Shown: positions 37,606-45,714 of the stretch, piece after piece
Layout: each line of letters opens with the position of its first letter
Numbering within the stretch: position 1 is the first letter of the stretch
Made by a program: the position numbers and the translations under genes
Origin: Salinivirgaceae bacterium
GTDB taxonomy: Bacteria; Bacteroidota; Bacteroidia; Bacteroidales; SZUA-534
Assembly (NCBI GenBank): GCA_017474765.1
Contig: JAFVGW010000019.1
Location: 1 to 64,000 of the forward strand
DNA length: 64,000 bases
Direction: 5' to 3'
Notes under the pieces: model-generated
Told to the model about the DNA's origin: nothing
What the model saw: the letters and a program-made list of their open reading frames with translations, nothing else
The model's database searches: none

Positions 37606-40600
37606 TACATCTAATTCATTTTTCGACAAGCTCGATAAGTATATCAATAAGTATTATCGATTCTTATTGTTAGATGGGGTTGTTTTTTGCTTAGTTTATT
37701 TTTCATTTTCTGTTTTTCTTTTATCTTTAATTGAATTTGTTTTTCATTTTCCATCCAGCGTAAGATTTGTATTATTTATAGTATTTCTATTATCCAATAT
37801 TTATCTGTTTATAAGCAAGATAATTGTTAATTTCTTAAAACTTTATTCGATTACAAACAGAATTTCTTACGAAGCCGCATGTCGAAAAATACAATCTGAT
37901 AATCCTGAGTTGCAAGATATTTTAATCAATATTCTCCAGCTTTCTATTAACAATAATAATCCTTTAGTTGAAGCCAGCATAGAGCAAAAATTTGAACGAA
38001 TTCAAGTTTTTGATTTTGCTAAATCTCTTGTTTATAATTGGAAATCAAAAGTTCATCTTATTATATCACCATTTATTATTATAGGAATTCTTATTTCTTT
38101 TCCAAATCTTTACTATAAAGGGTTTAAAAACATTGTTCATTATTCTTCCGATACTATTGAAAATCATCATTTTAATGTTTTTATTGATGATAATTTACTT
38201 GTTGAAAATGGAAGTGACTTGCCAATAAAAGCAAAAGTTTTTTCTGATCTTCCGATAGAAAATCTTTTTATATGTTTTGGAAATAATCGTTTTCAAATGC
38301 AGCAACTTACAGATTCTACCTATATTTTTACTTTAAAGAATATTAATAATTCATTTTCTTTTACGGTAGAAAACGACTTGCTGCGTTCTAAACCTTTCTA
38401 TATTTATGTTTTTAATTCACCTACTTTAATTGATTATCAAGTAAATATTCACTATCTCAGCTACGTTAATAAAGTTGATACCATTGTTCATAACCAAAAT
38501 ATATTGAATGTTCCTTGTGGAACATTTTTGAAATTTGCTTTTGTCGGCCGATATTTTGATACTCTCTCAATTAGAAACTTATCTGATTCTTCATTGCTTA
38601 AATTTCCATATAGTGACACTATTATTTATAGTAAGAAAATATTAAGCGGAGAAAGTTTCGATGTTGCCCTTTCCAATGAAAACGTGAGTAAAGAAATCAT
38701 GTCATTTAAGATAATTTCTATTCCTGATATTTATCCTGAAATCAAAGTTTCAAAACTTGATGAACTGTTTGGTCAAGACTTAGTGTTTGATGGAACAATC
38801 AGCGACGACTATGGTTTTTCTAAGTTGGTGTTTTGTTATGAGAATAATCAAAAGAGTGATACAATTGATGTTCCTATTTATAAGAATTTTACCTCTCAAC
38901 GTCTTTATTATACTTTTGAAAAGCCAACTTCTTCCGATTTAGATGATAAGGTTTTAACTTGTCATTTTGAGGTCTACGATAATGACGCTGTTCATGGACC
39001 TAAAAAATCAGTTTCTGAGACTTTCTCTTATGTAGTTAAATCCATCATTAATCAGGCTACAGAGAAAGAGACAGCTTATGAATCAATGTTTGATAAACTT
39101 GAAATGTCGAAAATTTTGTCTGAAGAAATCAAGAACGACATTAATGAGTTAAGAAAGAAAAGTATCGACAACAATCTGTCTGACTGGGAAAAACAGACAT
39201 TCCTGCAGCAAATCAAAAATAAAACAAATATCCTTGAAAATCTTCTAGAAGAAATTTCTAAATTTCAAAACCAAATTTCTAAATCCGATTCATTTGATTC
39301 CGATTTAGTTGAAAAACAAAATAAACTTTCTGAGTTGCTCAATAGTCTTGTTGACGAAGAATTGAAGAAAATGCTTGAAGAAATATCTAACCTGGCTAAT
39401 GAGAAAAAACAAGAAGTCACACCAGAAAACGTGAAAAAGGATTTTGATGATTTTAAAAAGTCGCTCGATAGAAATCTTGAATTACTTAGGAAAGTAAAAC
39501 TTGAGGAGGATTTGACCAAATTGTCAGACAATATCAATCTTCTTTCACAAAATCAACTGAAACTCAACGATGATATTGATGACAATACTGAGAAAAACAC
39601 CAGTTTGCAGCAAGAGGTTTTTGAAAATCTATCTCTACAATATGATCAAATAAAAAATGATAATAGCCAGCTCGACAAACCGTTAAACATTGAAGATTTT
39701 AAAAACGATTTTGATGAGATAAAATCAAATTTCGAAAAGGAAAAAAATCTCCTTGAAAACAAGGATTATGATTCATTTAAGAGAGAAACTGAGAGGAATT
39801 CGAAGAATTTAAGTAAGTTGGCAGTAAAACTTAAGGAAAACCTTAAAAGTTCTTCATCGGATAGTGAAGCTGAAAATGCCGATGATTTAATGCAGATACT
39901 CGATAACCTTTTTGAATTGTCTTTCCGTCAGGAAGAAATGATTGTAAAATATGAAAGAGTCGATTTTAATAGTTCTGCTTATCTTGAACAAATAGTCGCT
40001 CAATCTGAATTGTTAGATAATTTTAAAATAATAAGAGATAGTCTTTATTCTTTGTCTAAAAGAACACTTCTTCTTGGTAAACATATTTCTAATGCCTCAT
40101 TTTTGATTGAGGACAATATGATGAAATCTTCGACTTATTTTCAAGAGAGATCTTCATCAAAAGCTGTATTGTCACAACACGAGGCTCTTAGCAAGATGAA
40201 CGACTTGATTCTAATTTTGTCTGAATCGTTAAAGAACATTGAAAATGCAACTGCTGGTGCTAGCGGTAAACCAATGAAGAATAGAAAACAAAAGCCCAAG
40301 AAAGATGAGGATTCTTTGTCGGAAATGCGTAGTGCACAGGAGTCAATGAAAGACCAGTTGCGCGAATTGTTGAATCAAATGAAATCAGGAGATTCCGAAG
40401 AAATCAATAAACAGATAGCTAAATCGTTGATGCAAAACGAAATATATCAGCAGATGATTCAACAGATGTATAACAGCAATGAAATTGATGATGGTATATC
40501 GAAAATACTTCGTGAAGTGAAGGAGCTCATGGAAAAAAATCACTCCGATTTGGCCAATAAAAAGTTATCGATACAGACTGTTATGCGCCAGCAAAATATA

Positions 40601-40825
40601 GTAACTAAGTTATTGCAAGCAGAAAATGCTGAAAATGAGAAAGAAACAGAAGAAAAAAGAATCGCCACAACAGGAAAAAATATTAATAGAAATAAAACTG
40701 AAATTCCGATAGAAGACATTAACTTTGAAAAGAATATTGAATTGTTGAAACAAGATAATCTTAGGTTAAATTCATTTTATAAAGTTATCTTTGACAAGTA
40801 TATTAACGGTATAAACAATGAATAA
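37598..40825 (+). CDS. DUF4175 family membrane/coiled-coil protein
   Basis: A 1075-residue protein with three hydrophobic segments near the N-terminus (about 22-45, 48-72 and 150-170), a beta-rich middle part (about 195-480) and a long Lys/Glu/Asn/Asp-rich helical region (about 490-1060) with many coiled-coil heptads. This layout fits the DUF4175 proteins common in Bacteroidota. Function is unknown; the predicted topology puts most of the protein on one side of the inner membrane. Base composition is the most AT-rich in the window. Overlaps at both ends indicate coupling to the EnvC-like and RsbW-like genes. Confidence 0.85.
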   Translation: MADTSNSFFDKLDKYINKYYRFLLLDGVVFCLVYFSFSVFLLSLIEFVFHFPSSVRFVLFIVFLLSNIYLFISKIIVNFLKLYSITNRISYEAACRKIQSDNPELQDILINILQLSINNNNPLVEASIEQKFERIQVFDFAKSLVYNWKSKVHLIISPFIIIGILISFPNLYYKGFKNIVHYSSDTIENHHFNVFIDDNLLVENGSDLPIKAKVFSDLPIENLFICFGNNRFQMQQLTDSTYIFTLKNINNSFSFTVENDLLRSKPFYIYVFNSPTLIDYQVNIHYLSYVNKVDTIVHNQNILNVPCGTFLKFAFVGRYFDTLSIRNLSDSSLLKFPYSDTIIYSKKILSGESFDVALSNENVSKEIMSFKIISIPDIYPEIKVSKLDELFGQDLVFDGTISDDYGFSKLVFCYENNQKSDTIDVPIYKNFTSQRLYYTFEKPTSSDLDDKVLTCHFEVYDNDAVHGPKKSVSETFSYVVKSIINQATEKETAYESMFDKLEMSKILSEEIKNDINELRKKSIDNNLSDWEKQTFLQQIKNKTNILENLLEEISKFQNQISKSDSFDSDLVEKQNKLSELLNSLVDEELKKMLEEISNLANEKKQEVTPENVKKDFDDFKKSLDRNLELLRKVKLEEDLTKLSDNINLLSQNQLKLNDDIDDNTEKNTSLQQEVFENLSLQYDQIKNDNSQLDKPLNIEDFKNDFDEIKSNFEKEKNLLENKDYDSFKRETERNSKNLSKLAVKLKENLKSSSSDSEAENADDLMQILDNLFELSFRQEEMIVKYERVDFNSSAYLEQIVAQSELLDNFKIIRDSLYSLSKRTLLLGKHISNASFLIEDNMMKSSTYFQERSSSKAVLSQHEALSKMNDLILILSESLKNIENATAGASGKPMKNRKQKPKKDEDSLSEMRSAQESMKDQLRELLNQMKSGDSEEINKQIAKSLMQNEIYQQMIQQMYNSNEIDDGISKILREVKELMEKNHSDLANKKLSIQTVMRQQNIVTKLLQAENAENEKETEEKRIATTGKNINRNKTEIPIEDINFEKNIELLKQDNLRLNSFYKVIFDKYINGINNE

Positions 40826-41213
40826 GAAATTAGTCATACAGTCGAAAATTGAGAATGTTTCTCTTGTCGAAAATCTTATTGACGAGGTTGCAATCGATTT
40901 GTCCATCATTTCCGACTTGTACGGAAATGTCTTAATCTCAACAATTGAGGCCGTAACCAATGCCATAGTCCACGGTAATAATAATGACCCTCAAAAAAAT
41001 GTAACCATTGAAGTGATTAAAGAAGATAAGAAACTCACAATTATTGTCGAAGATGAAGGAAATGGTTTTGACTTAAACAAGGTTCCAGATCCCACAAAAC
41101 CTGATTATATCGAAAAACCAGATGGTAGGGGTATTTTTCTGATGAAAAATCTTACCGATGATGTTGAGTTTGAAAAAAACGGAGCCATTGTCAAACTAAT
41201 ATTCAATATGTAA
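40818..41213 (+). CDS. RsbW-like HATPase (serine-kinase / anti-sigma-type) protein
   Basis: A 131-residue single-domain GHKL ATPase. The N box EAVTNAIVHGN (44-54) with N48, the G1 box DEGNGFD (79-85) and the GRGIFLM motif (103-109) are present. RsbW homologs phosphorylate an antagonist and bind sigma factors in Gram-positive bacteria; the role in Bacteroidota is undefined. The window also encodes a SpoIIE phosphatase at 25450-28626, the usual counter-enzyme of such kinases, though it is not adjacent. It overlaps the DUF4175 gene by eight bases. Confidence 0.88.
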   Translation: MNKKLVIQSKIENVSLVENLIDEVAIDLSIISDLYGNVLISTIEAVTNAIVHGNNNDPQKNVTIEVIKEDKKLTIIVEDEGNGFDLNKVPDPTKPDYIEKPDGRGIFLMKNLTDDVEFEKNGAIVKLIFNM

Positions 41214-41214
41214 G

Positions 41215-41628
41215 GTGATAAACATTTTTTTCGAAGACACTGCAGAGTTTGACCTCTCAAATTATAATGTCGAGGCTAACATTGAAAAGCTCGTTAATAA
41301 CGAGAATAAGACGCTTGGTGATGTTAATTATATTCTTTGTTCTGATGCCTATCTTCTCGACATCAATCGGCAATATCTGAATCACGATTATTATACTGAT
41401 GTTATATCGTTTGACTATTGTGAAGATAATGTAATCAGCGGTGACATTTTTATAAGTGTCGATACCGTTGCCGATAATGCCAAAGAGTATGGTGTAACAT
41501 TTGAAAAAGAACTAGCGCGAGTGATGATTCACGGAGTGCTTCATTTTGTTGGTTATAACGATAAATCTGACGAAGAAGTGCCAGTAATGCGCGCTAAAGA
41601 AAATCAATACCTTTCTTTATTTAAATAA
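41215..41628 (+). CDS. ybeY: Endoribonuclease / rRNA maturation factor YbeY
   Basis: Metal-dependent endonuclease needed for 16S rRNA 3'-end maturation and ribosome quality control. The 137-residue protein has the metal motif HGVLHFVGYND at 106-116, with H106 and H110 and an aspartate where E. coli YbeY has a third histidine; I recall this substitution from other Bacteroidota. TDVISFDY (61-68) is the other conserved patch. The frame begins with GTG at 41215, one base after the preceding stop. Confidence 0.92.
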   Translation: MINIFFEDTAEFDLSNYNVEANIEKLVNNENKTLGDVNYILCSDAYLLDINRQYLNHDYYTDVISFDYCEDNVISGDIFISVDTVADNAKEYGVTFEKELARVMIHGVLHFVGYNDKSDEEVPVMRAKENQYLSLFK

Positions 41629-41629
41629 A

Positions 41630-43492
41630 ATGCTTCCTGAATACGATGTTATTGTAGTTGGGGGCGGACATGCGGGGTGTGAAGCTGCTGCTGCCGCTGC
41701 AAATATGGGTTCCAAAACACTTCTGATAACTATGGACATGACCAAATTTGGTTGCATGTCGTGTAATCCTGCTATTGGAGGCATTGCCAAAGGCCAGATT
41801 GTGAAAGAAATTGACGCCATGGGCGGCTATACTGGAATAGTAACTGACAAATCAGCTATTCAATATCGTATGCTGAACCGTTCAAAAGGACCCGCAATGT
41901 GGAGTCCGCGTGCTCAGTGCGATCGTTCTCTTTTTTCTCTTGCATGGCGCGAAATGCTCGAAAACACACCTAATCTTGATTTATTTCAGGATAATGTCAT
42001 TAGTCTGCTAACCAAATCTGACCGAGTAATTGGTGTGAAAACACAAATAGGGTTTGAATTCAAATCGCGTACAGTCGTTCTTACAAACGGAACCTTCTTA
42101 AACGGACTCATGCATATTGGCCGAACTCAATTTGTAGGCGGACGTTTTTCAGAGTTGCCATCTGTAGGATTGACAGAAAATCTTGTGAAACTTGGTTTTG
42201 AAACGGGCCGAATGAAAACAGGTACGCCCGCTCGCATTGACGGCCGAACAATAGATTTTGAAAAATGCAGCATCCAATATGGTGATGAAGAACAGTATTT
42301 CTTCAGTTATTCCACCGAAAAACCATACCACGACCACCAGATTCCGTGCTATATAACACGCACAAATACAGCCGTACACGACGAGTTACGTAAAGGATTT
42401 GTTGATTCTCCAATTTTCAATCACACAATAGTAGGAGTGGGGCCACGCTATTGTCCGAGTATAGAGAGCAAACTTGTTACTTTCAGCGATAAAGATTCGC
42501 ACCAGTTGTTTTTGGAGCCTGAAGGTTTCACAACTCATGAATACTACATCAATGGATTTTCATCGTCGTTGCCGTGGGAGGTGCAATATAACGCCATTCA
42601 TAAGATTCCAGGACTTGAAAACTGCAAGATATTCCGTCCAGGATATGCAATTGAATATGACTACTTTCAGCCTACTCAACTGAAAGCAACACTTGAAACA
42701 AAAATCATCAACGGATTGTTCTTTGCGGGTCAAATTAACGGAACAACAGGCTATGAGGAAGCCGCAGCGCAAGGTTTGATGGCAGGCATAAATGCTCATT
42801 TGCAATGCGCGGGTGCCAAACCATTTGTTTTGAAGCGCGATGAGGCCTACATTGGAGTTCTTATCGACGACCTTATCTGTAAAGGTGTTGACGAACCATA
42901 CAGAATGTTTACCAGCCGTGCCGAGTACCGAATGCTTTTACGCCAGGATAATGCTGACGAACGGCTTACCGAAAAATCCTATAATGTAGGATTGGCTCGT
43001 CGCGAACAATTGGAAAGATATTATAAAAAGCGAGATGCAATTAATTCTCTTGTGGAGCATCTTTCCTCAACAAACATTCGCGCTGAATATGCCAATCCGT
43101 TCCTTGAGGAACATGGCAGTTCAAAAATCACCGAGAGTGTTAAATACGCACAAATTTTGTCGCGACCTGATATTACTCTCAATGATATGATAGTTGCGCT
43201 TCCGCAGCTCAATCAATATTCCAATACCAACCGCGAAGTGGTGGAAGGAGCGGAGTTCAACATTAAATACTCTGGCTACATTGAGCGCGAGAAGAACAAC
43301 GCCCAAAAACTCAAGAAACTCGAGGACTTAAAAATACCTGAAGGATTTGACTACTCAAAGCTGCAATCAATAACCACCGAGGCAAGGAGCAAGCTGGCAA
43401 AGTACCAACCCACCACTATTGGTCAAGCGGCCCGCATTTCAGGTGTAAGCCCGAACGACATTAACGTGCTGCTGGTCTACTTCGGAAGGTAA
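41630..43492 (+). CDS. mnmG: tRNA uridine-5-carboxymethylaminomethyl(34) synthesis enzyme MnmG
   Basis: FAD-dependent enzyme that, with MnmE, modifies wobble uridine 34 in tRNAs for Lys, Glu, Gln, Leu and Arg. The 620-residue protein starts with the dinucleotide-binding VVGGGHAGCEAA and contains the FGCMSCNPAIGG cysteine motif, GTFLNG and the family signature TGEE-like TGYEEAAAQG. It is the last gene of a nine-gene run and begins one base after ybeY. A parS site follows one base after its stop codon. Confidence 0.97.
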   Translation: MLPEYDVIVVGGGHAGCEAAAAAANMGSKTLLITMDMTKFGCMSCNPAIGGIAKGQIVKEIDAMGGYTGIVTDKSAIQYRMLNRSKGPAMWSPRAQCDRSLFSLAWREMLENTPNLDLFQDNVISLLTKSDRVIGVKTQIGFEFKSRTVVLTNGTFLNGLMHIGRTQFVGGRFSELPSVGLTENLVKLGFETGRMKTGTPARIDGRTIDFEKCSIQYGDEEQYFFSYSTEKPYHDHQIPCYITRTNTAVHDELRKGFVDSPIFNHTIVGVGPRYCPSIESKLVTFSDKDSHQLFLEPEGFTTHEYYINGFSSSLPWEVQYNAIHKIPGLENCKIFRPGYAIEYDYFQPTQLKATLETKIINGLFFAGQINGTTGYEEAAAQGLMAGINAHLQCAGAKPFVLKRDEAYIGVLIDDLICKGVDEPYRMFTSRAEYRMLLRQDNADERLTEKSYNVGLARREQLERYYKKRDAINSLVEHLSSTNIRAEYANPFLEEHGSSKITESVKYAQILSRPDITLNDMIVALPQLNQYSNTNREVVEGAEFNIKYSGYIEREKNNAQKLKKLEDLKIPEGFDYSKLQSITTEARSKLAKYQPTTIGQAARISGVSPNDINVLLVYFGR

Positions 43493-43508
43493 TGTTTCAC
43501 GTGGAACA
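43493..43508. promoter_or_regulatory. parS centromere site (ParB binding)
   Basis: TGTTTCACGTGGAACA is a 16-bp near-perfect palindrome with one mismatched pair. Its left half equals that of the Bacillus/Caulobacter parS and its right half that of the Pseudomonas type, so every position is allowed by the known consensus. ParB loads here for chromosome segregation, and parS sites cluster near the replication origin. It directly abuts the mnmG stop codon. parA and parB are not in the window. I found no second copy. Confidence 0.85.
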
Positions 43509-43667
43509 TTAGTTTATATAACAGGTATTAAATCACTGATAATCAATGTTATACAATGTAAATTTTATCTTGAATGGTCTTTTATTTTAAAGTCAATCAA
43601 ATTTAATGAACAGGATAGGTTGATTAAACAGTGTATATTTTGATGATTATAAGTAAATTAGATGTAA

Positions 43668-44762
43668 TTATTTTAATTTGATGAGCGTAACTTCGCTTTG
43701 CGTTCCTATCCGCATAGGAGGTCCGAAGGTACCAGAACCTTCCGAAGTATAGATTTGAAGGTTGCCTTGTCGATACAGACCTCGATTAAAGTTGAAAATA
43801 CGATCGTTTAATAGAGTAACGGGAAAAAGTTGACCGCCATGAGTGTGTCCGGCAAGATAGAGGTCTATATCTGCCTTTTCGGCATATTCAGCACCCACAG
43901 GATTATGGTGAAGCAGAATAGTTGGTTTGGTACTGTCAAGAGCAATGTTTGGTAAAGTATTTTCAATGGTTCTGATGCCAACGCCAGCATGCATGTGGTC
44001 AGGTGTGTGGTCGTCGGGCCGCATATAGTCGAGTCCGACAATTTGAATTCCGCAGCATTCCATCATACTATTCTCCAAAACATTGACGCCTGCATCACGC
44101 ATTAGTTGCTTCACGCTGTCAACATCAACATACATATCATGATTTCCTGAAACAAAGAAAACGGGCACTTTCAAGTCGGCCAGTGGACGTAGTGTTTCGT
44201 GATTCAGGTTGTAGAAGCTCTCAAACATATCGCCTGTGATGACTACCATCTGGGCTTCGGTCTGATTCACAATCTGAACAAGCCGCCGTAAATTGCGTTC
44301 GCCACGGAAATGTCCTATATGAACATCCGAAAGTTGAGCAATCTGCACAGGTTTTGTCAGTTTAGGAATGTCAATTTCAACAGTTTTAAGTCTCGGAAAA
44401 GAAGTGTTTAAAATTCCGTAAACTGAGATTAAAATGGTGGAAATAGCTACAATCAGACCATATTTTTTTGGACTGAAATGCGCAAAAATGTTTACGGCAT
44501 CGGTCAATAGCATAATTATAAGCATGTAAAGCAGCACACCAACCAATGTTGAAAGTATAACCAAAAAAGGATGAAGAGTGGGGTACAGTTTGCGCACAAC
44601 CATCATCGCGGCCAGCGAAACGAAAGCCAAAATGAAATATCCTGCAAAAAACCACCAGCGGCCACAGCCGAAAACAAAAGCGGTACGCGAAGCCATGTAA
44701 AAGGCAGCCGAACCAATGATTGCCAAAAAAACAAGGAAAAACAGCATAAAAGAATAACGCAT
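43668..44762 (-). CDS. Membrane-anchored calcineurin-like metallophosphoesterase
   Basis: A 364-residue protein with four N-terminal membrane helices (about 5-22, 35-55, 68-90 and 100-118) followed by a metallophosphoesterase domain. All metal motifs are present: SDVHIGH, GDMFES, SGNHDMY and AGHTHGGQLFP. It resembles YkuE/YaeI-type enzymes that hydrolyse phosphodiester bonds, possibly in lipid precursors. It starts three bases after the aldo/keto reductase stop, so the two share an operon. Confidence 0.88.
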   Translation of the reverse strand: MRYSFMLFFLVFLAIIGSAAFYMASRTAFVFGCGRWWFFAGYFILAFVSLAAMMVVRKLYPTLHPFLVILSTLVGVLLYMLIIMLLTDAVNIFAHFSPKKYGLIVAISTILISVYGILNTSFPRLKTVEIDIPKLTKPVQIAQLSDVHIGHFRGERNLRRLVQIVNQTEAQMVVITGDMFESFYNLNHETLRPLADLKVPVFFVSGNHDMYVDVDSVKQLMRDAGVNVLENSMMECCGIQIVGLDYMRPDDHTPDHMHAGVGIRTIENTLPNIALDSTKPTILLHHNPVGAEYAEKADIDLYLAGHTHGGQLFPVTLLNDRIFNFNRGLYRQGNLQIYTSEGSGTFGPPMRIGTQSEVTLIKLK

Positions 44763-44765
44763 TTG

Positions 44766-45605
44766 TTAGAATTTTACAGTATCAGGGTGTTCGCCAGACC
44801 AACCAATGTTGGGCATTTTGTCAATCATATCTATGTCATTTTTCGACAAATTAACAGCGAATGCTTGAAGGTTTTCTTTAACCCGTTCGGGTGTTATGGA
44901 TTTTGGAAGCGGAACAATCTGTTTTTGCAGACACCACGCAAGGCAAAGTTGTGCAACCGAACAATGATTTTTGTCAGCAATTCGCTTTAAATCAGTATTT
45001 TTGAGTGATGAACCTCGTCCAAACGGGCTCCAGGCTTCAACCACAATGCAGTTCTTTTGGCAGAAATCAACATCAGATGTCTGAGCGTAGCCAGGATGAA
45101 TCTCGAGTTGGTCAATCATCGGCTTGACCGAACATACATCCAAAAGAGCCTGCAGATGATGCTGCAGAAAGTTGCTCACGCCAATGGCACGTACTCTGCC
45201 GTCGGCATAAAGTTTCTCAAGCGCACGCCAGGTATCGGCATTGCGCTCACGCCAGTCGGAAAAAAGAGAAGGTGATGCTGGCCAGTGAATCAGATAAAGG
45301 TCAAGATAATCGAGCCCAAGTCGGTTTAGTGAGGCGTCGAAAGCGCGGAGGGTGCCGTCGTAGCCCGATTCGGTGGGCCAAACTTTGCTTGTTATCCAGA
45401 GTTGGCTGCGGTCAACACCGCTTTTTTTAATGCCTTGTCCTACACCAGTTTCATTCTTATAGAATGACGCAGTATCAATATGGCGGAAGCCGCATCCGAT
45501 GGCCATTTTAACAGTTTCGGCAACATCGGCACTGTCTGAAACAGCCCACGTGCCAAATCCCATTGCGGGCATTTCAATGCCATTGTTAAGTTTGATTGTC
45601 GGCAT
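44766..45605 (-). CDS. Aldo/keto reductase
   Basis: NADPH-dependent reductase of aldehydes or ketones with a TIM-barrel fold. The 279-residue protein has the catalytic tetrad D44 and Y49 (IDTASFYKNE), K74 (ITSKVWP) and H107 (LIHWP), and the cofactor motif PKSITPERVKEN near the C-terminus. This fits the AKR5-like group including 2,5-diketo-gluconate reductases. Substrate cannot be assigned. The interspersed repeat copy 2 lies between it and the PorE-like gene. Confidence 0.9.
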   Translation of the reverse strand: MPTIKLNNGIEMPAMGFGTWAVSDSADVAETVKMAIGCGFRHIDTASFYKNETGVGQGIKKSGVDRSQLWITSKVWPTESGYDGTLRAFDASLNRLGLDYLDLYLIHWPASPSLFSDWRERNADTWRALEKLYADGRVRAIGVSNFLQHHLQALLDVCSVKPMIDQLEIHPGYAQTSDVDFCQKNCIVVEAWSPFGRGSSLKNTDLKRIADKNHCSVAQLCLAWCLQKQIVPLPKSITPERVKENLQAFAVNLSKNDIDMIDKMPNIGWSGEHPDTVKF

Positions 45606-45676
45606 ATTAGTGGTAGTTTTTTTGACTTAAGACTACGGATAACAGACTTCAGTCTGAGAATATGAAATAATGCAAT

Positions 45677-45704
45677 GTAGAGACGTGCCACGGCGCGTCT
45701 CTAC
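45677..45704. repeat. 28-bp palindromic interspersed repeat, copy 2
   Basis: Arms GTAGAGACGTG and GCGTCTCTAC identical to the copy at 2668-2695, centre CCACGGC. In the folded hairpin positions 12 and 17 form C:G here and G:C in the other copy, a compensatory change. It lies ten bases before the end of the reverse-strand PorE-like gene, in the gap before the aldo/keto reductase. Confidence 0.8.
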
Positions 45705-45714
45705 TACAGTATCT

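Noticed and set aside
33923..41213. AT-rich stretch as a horizontally acquired island
   Set aside because: The genes (DUF4292, EnvC-like, DUF4175, ybeY neighbours) are typical Bacteroidota families in coupled order with no mobility genes. Composition alone does not show transfer.
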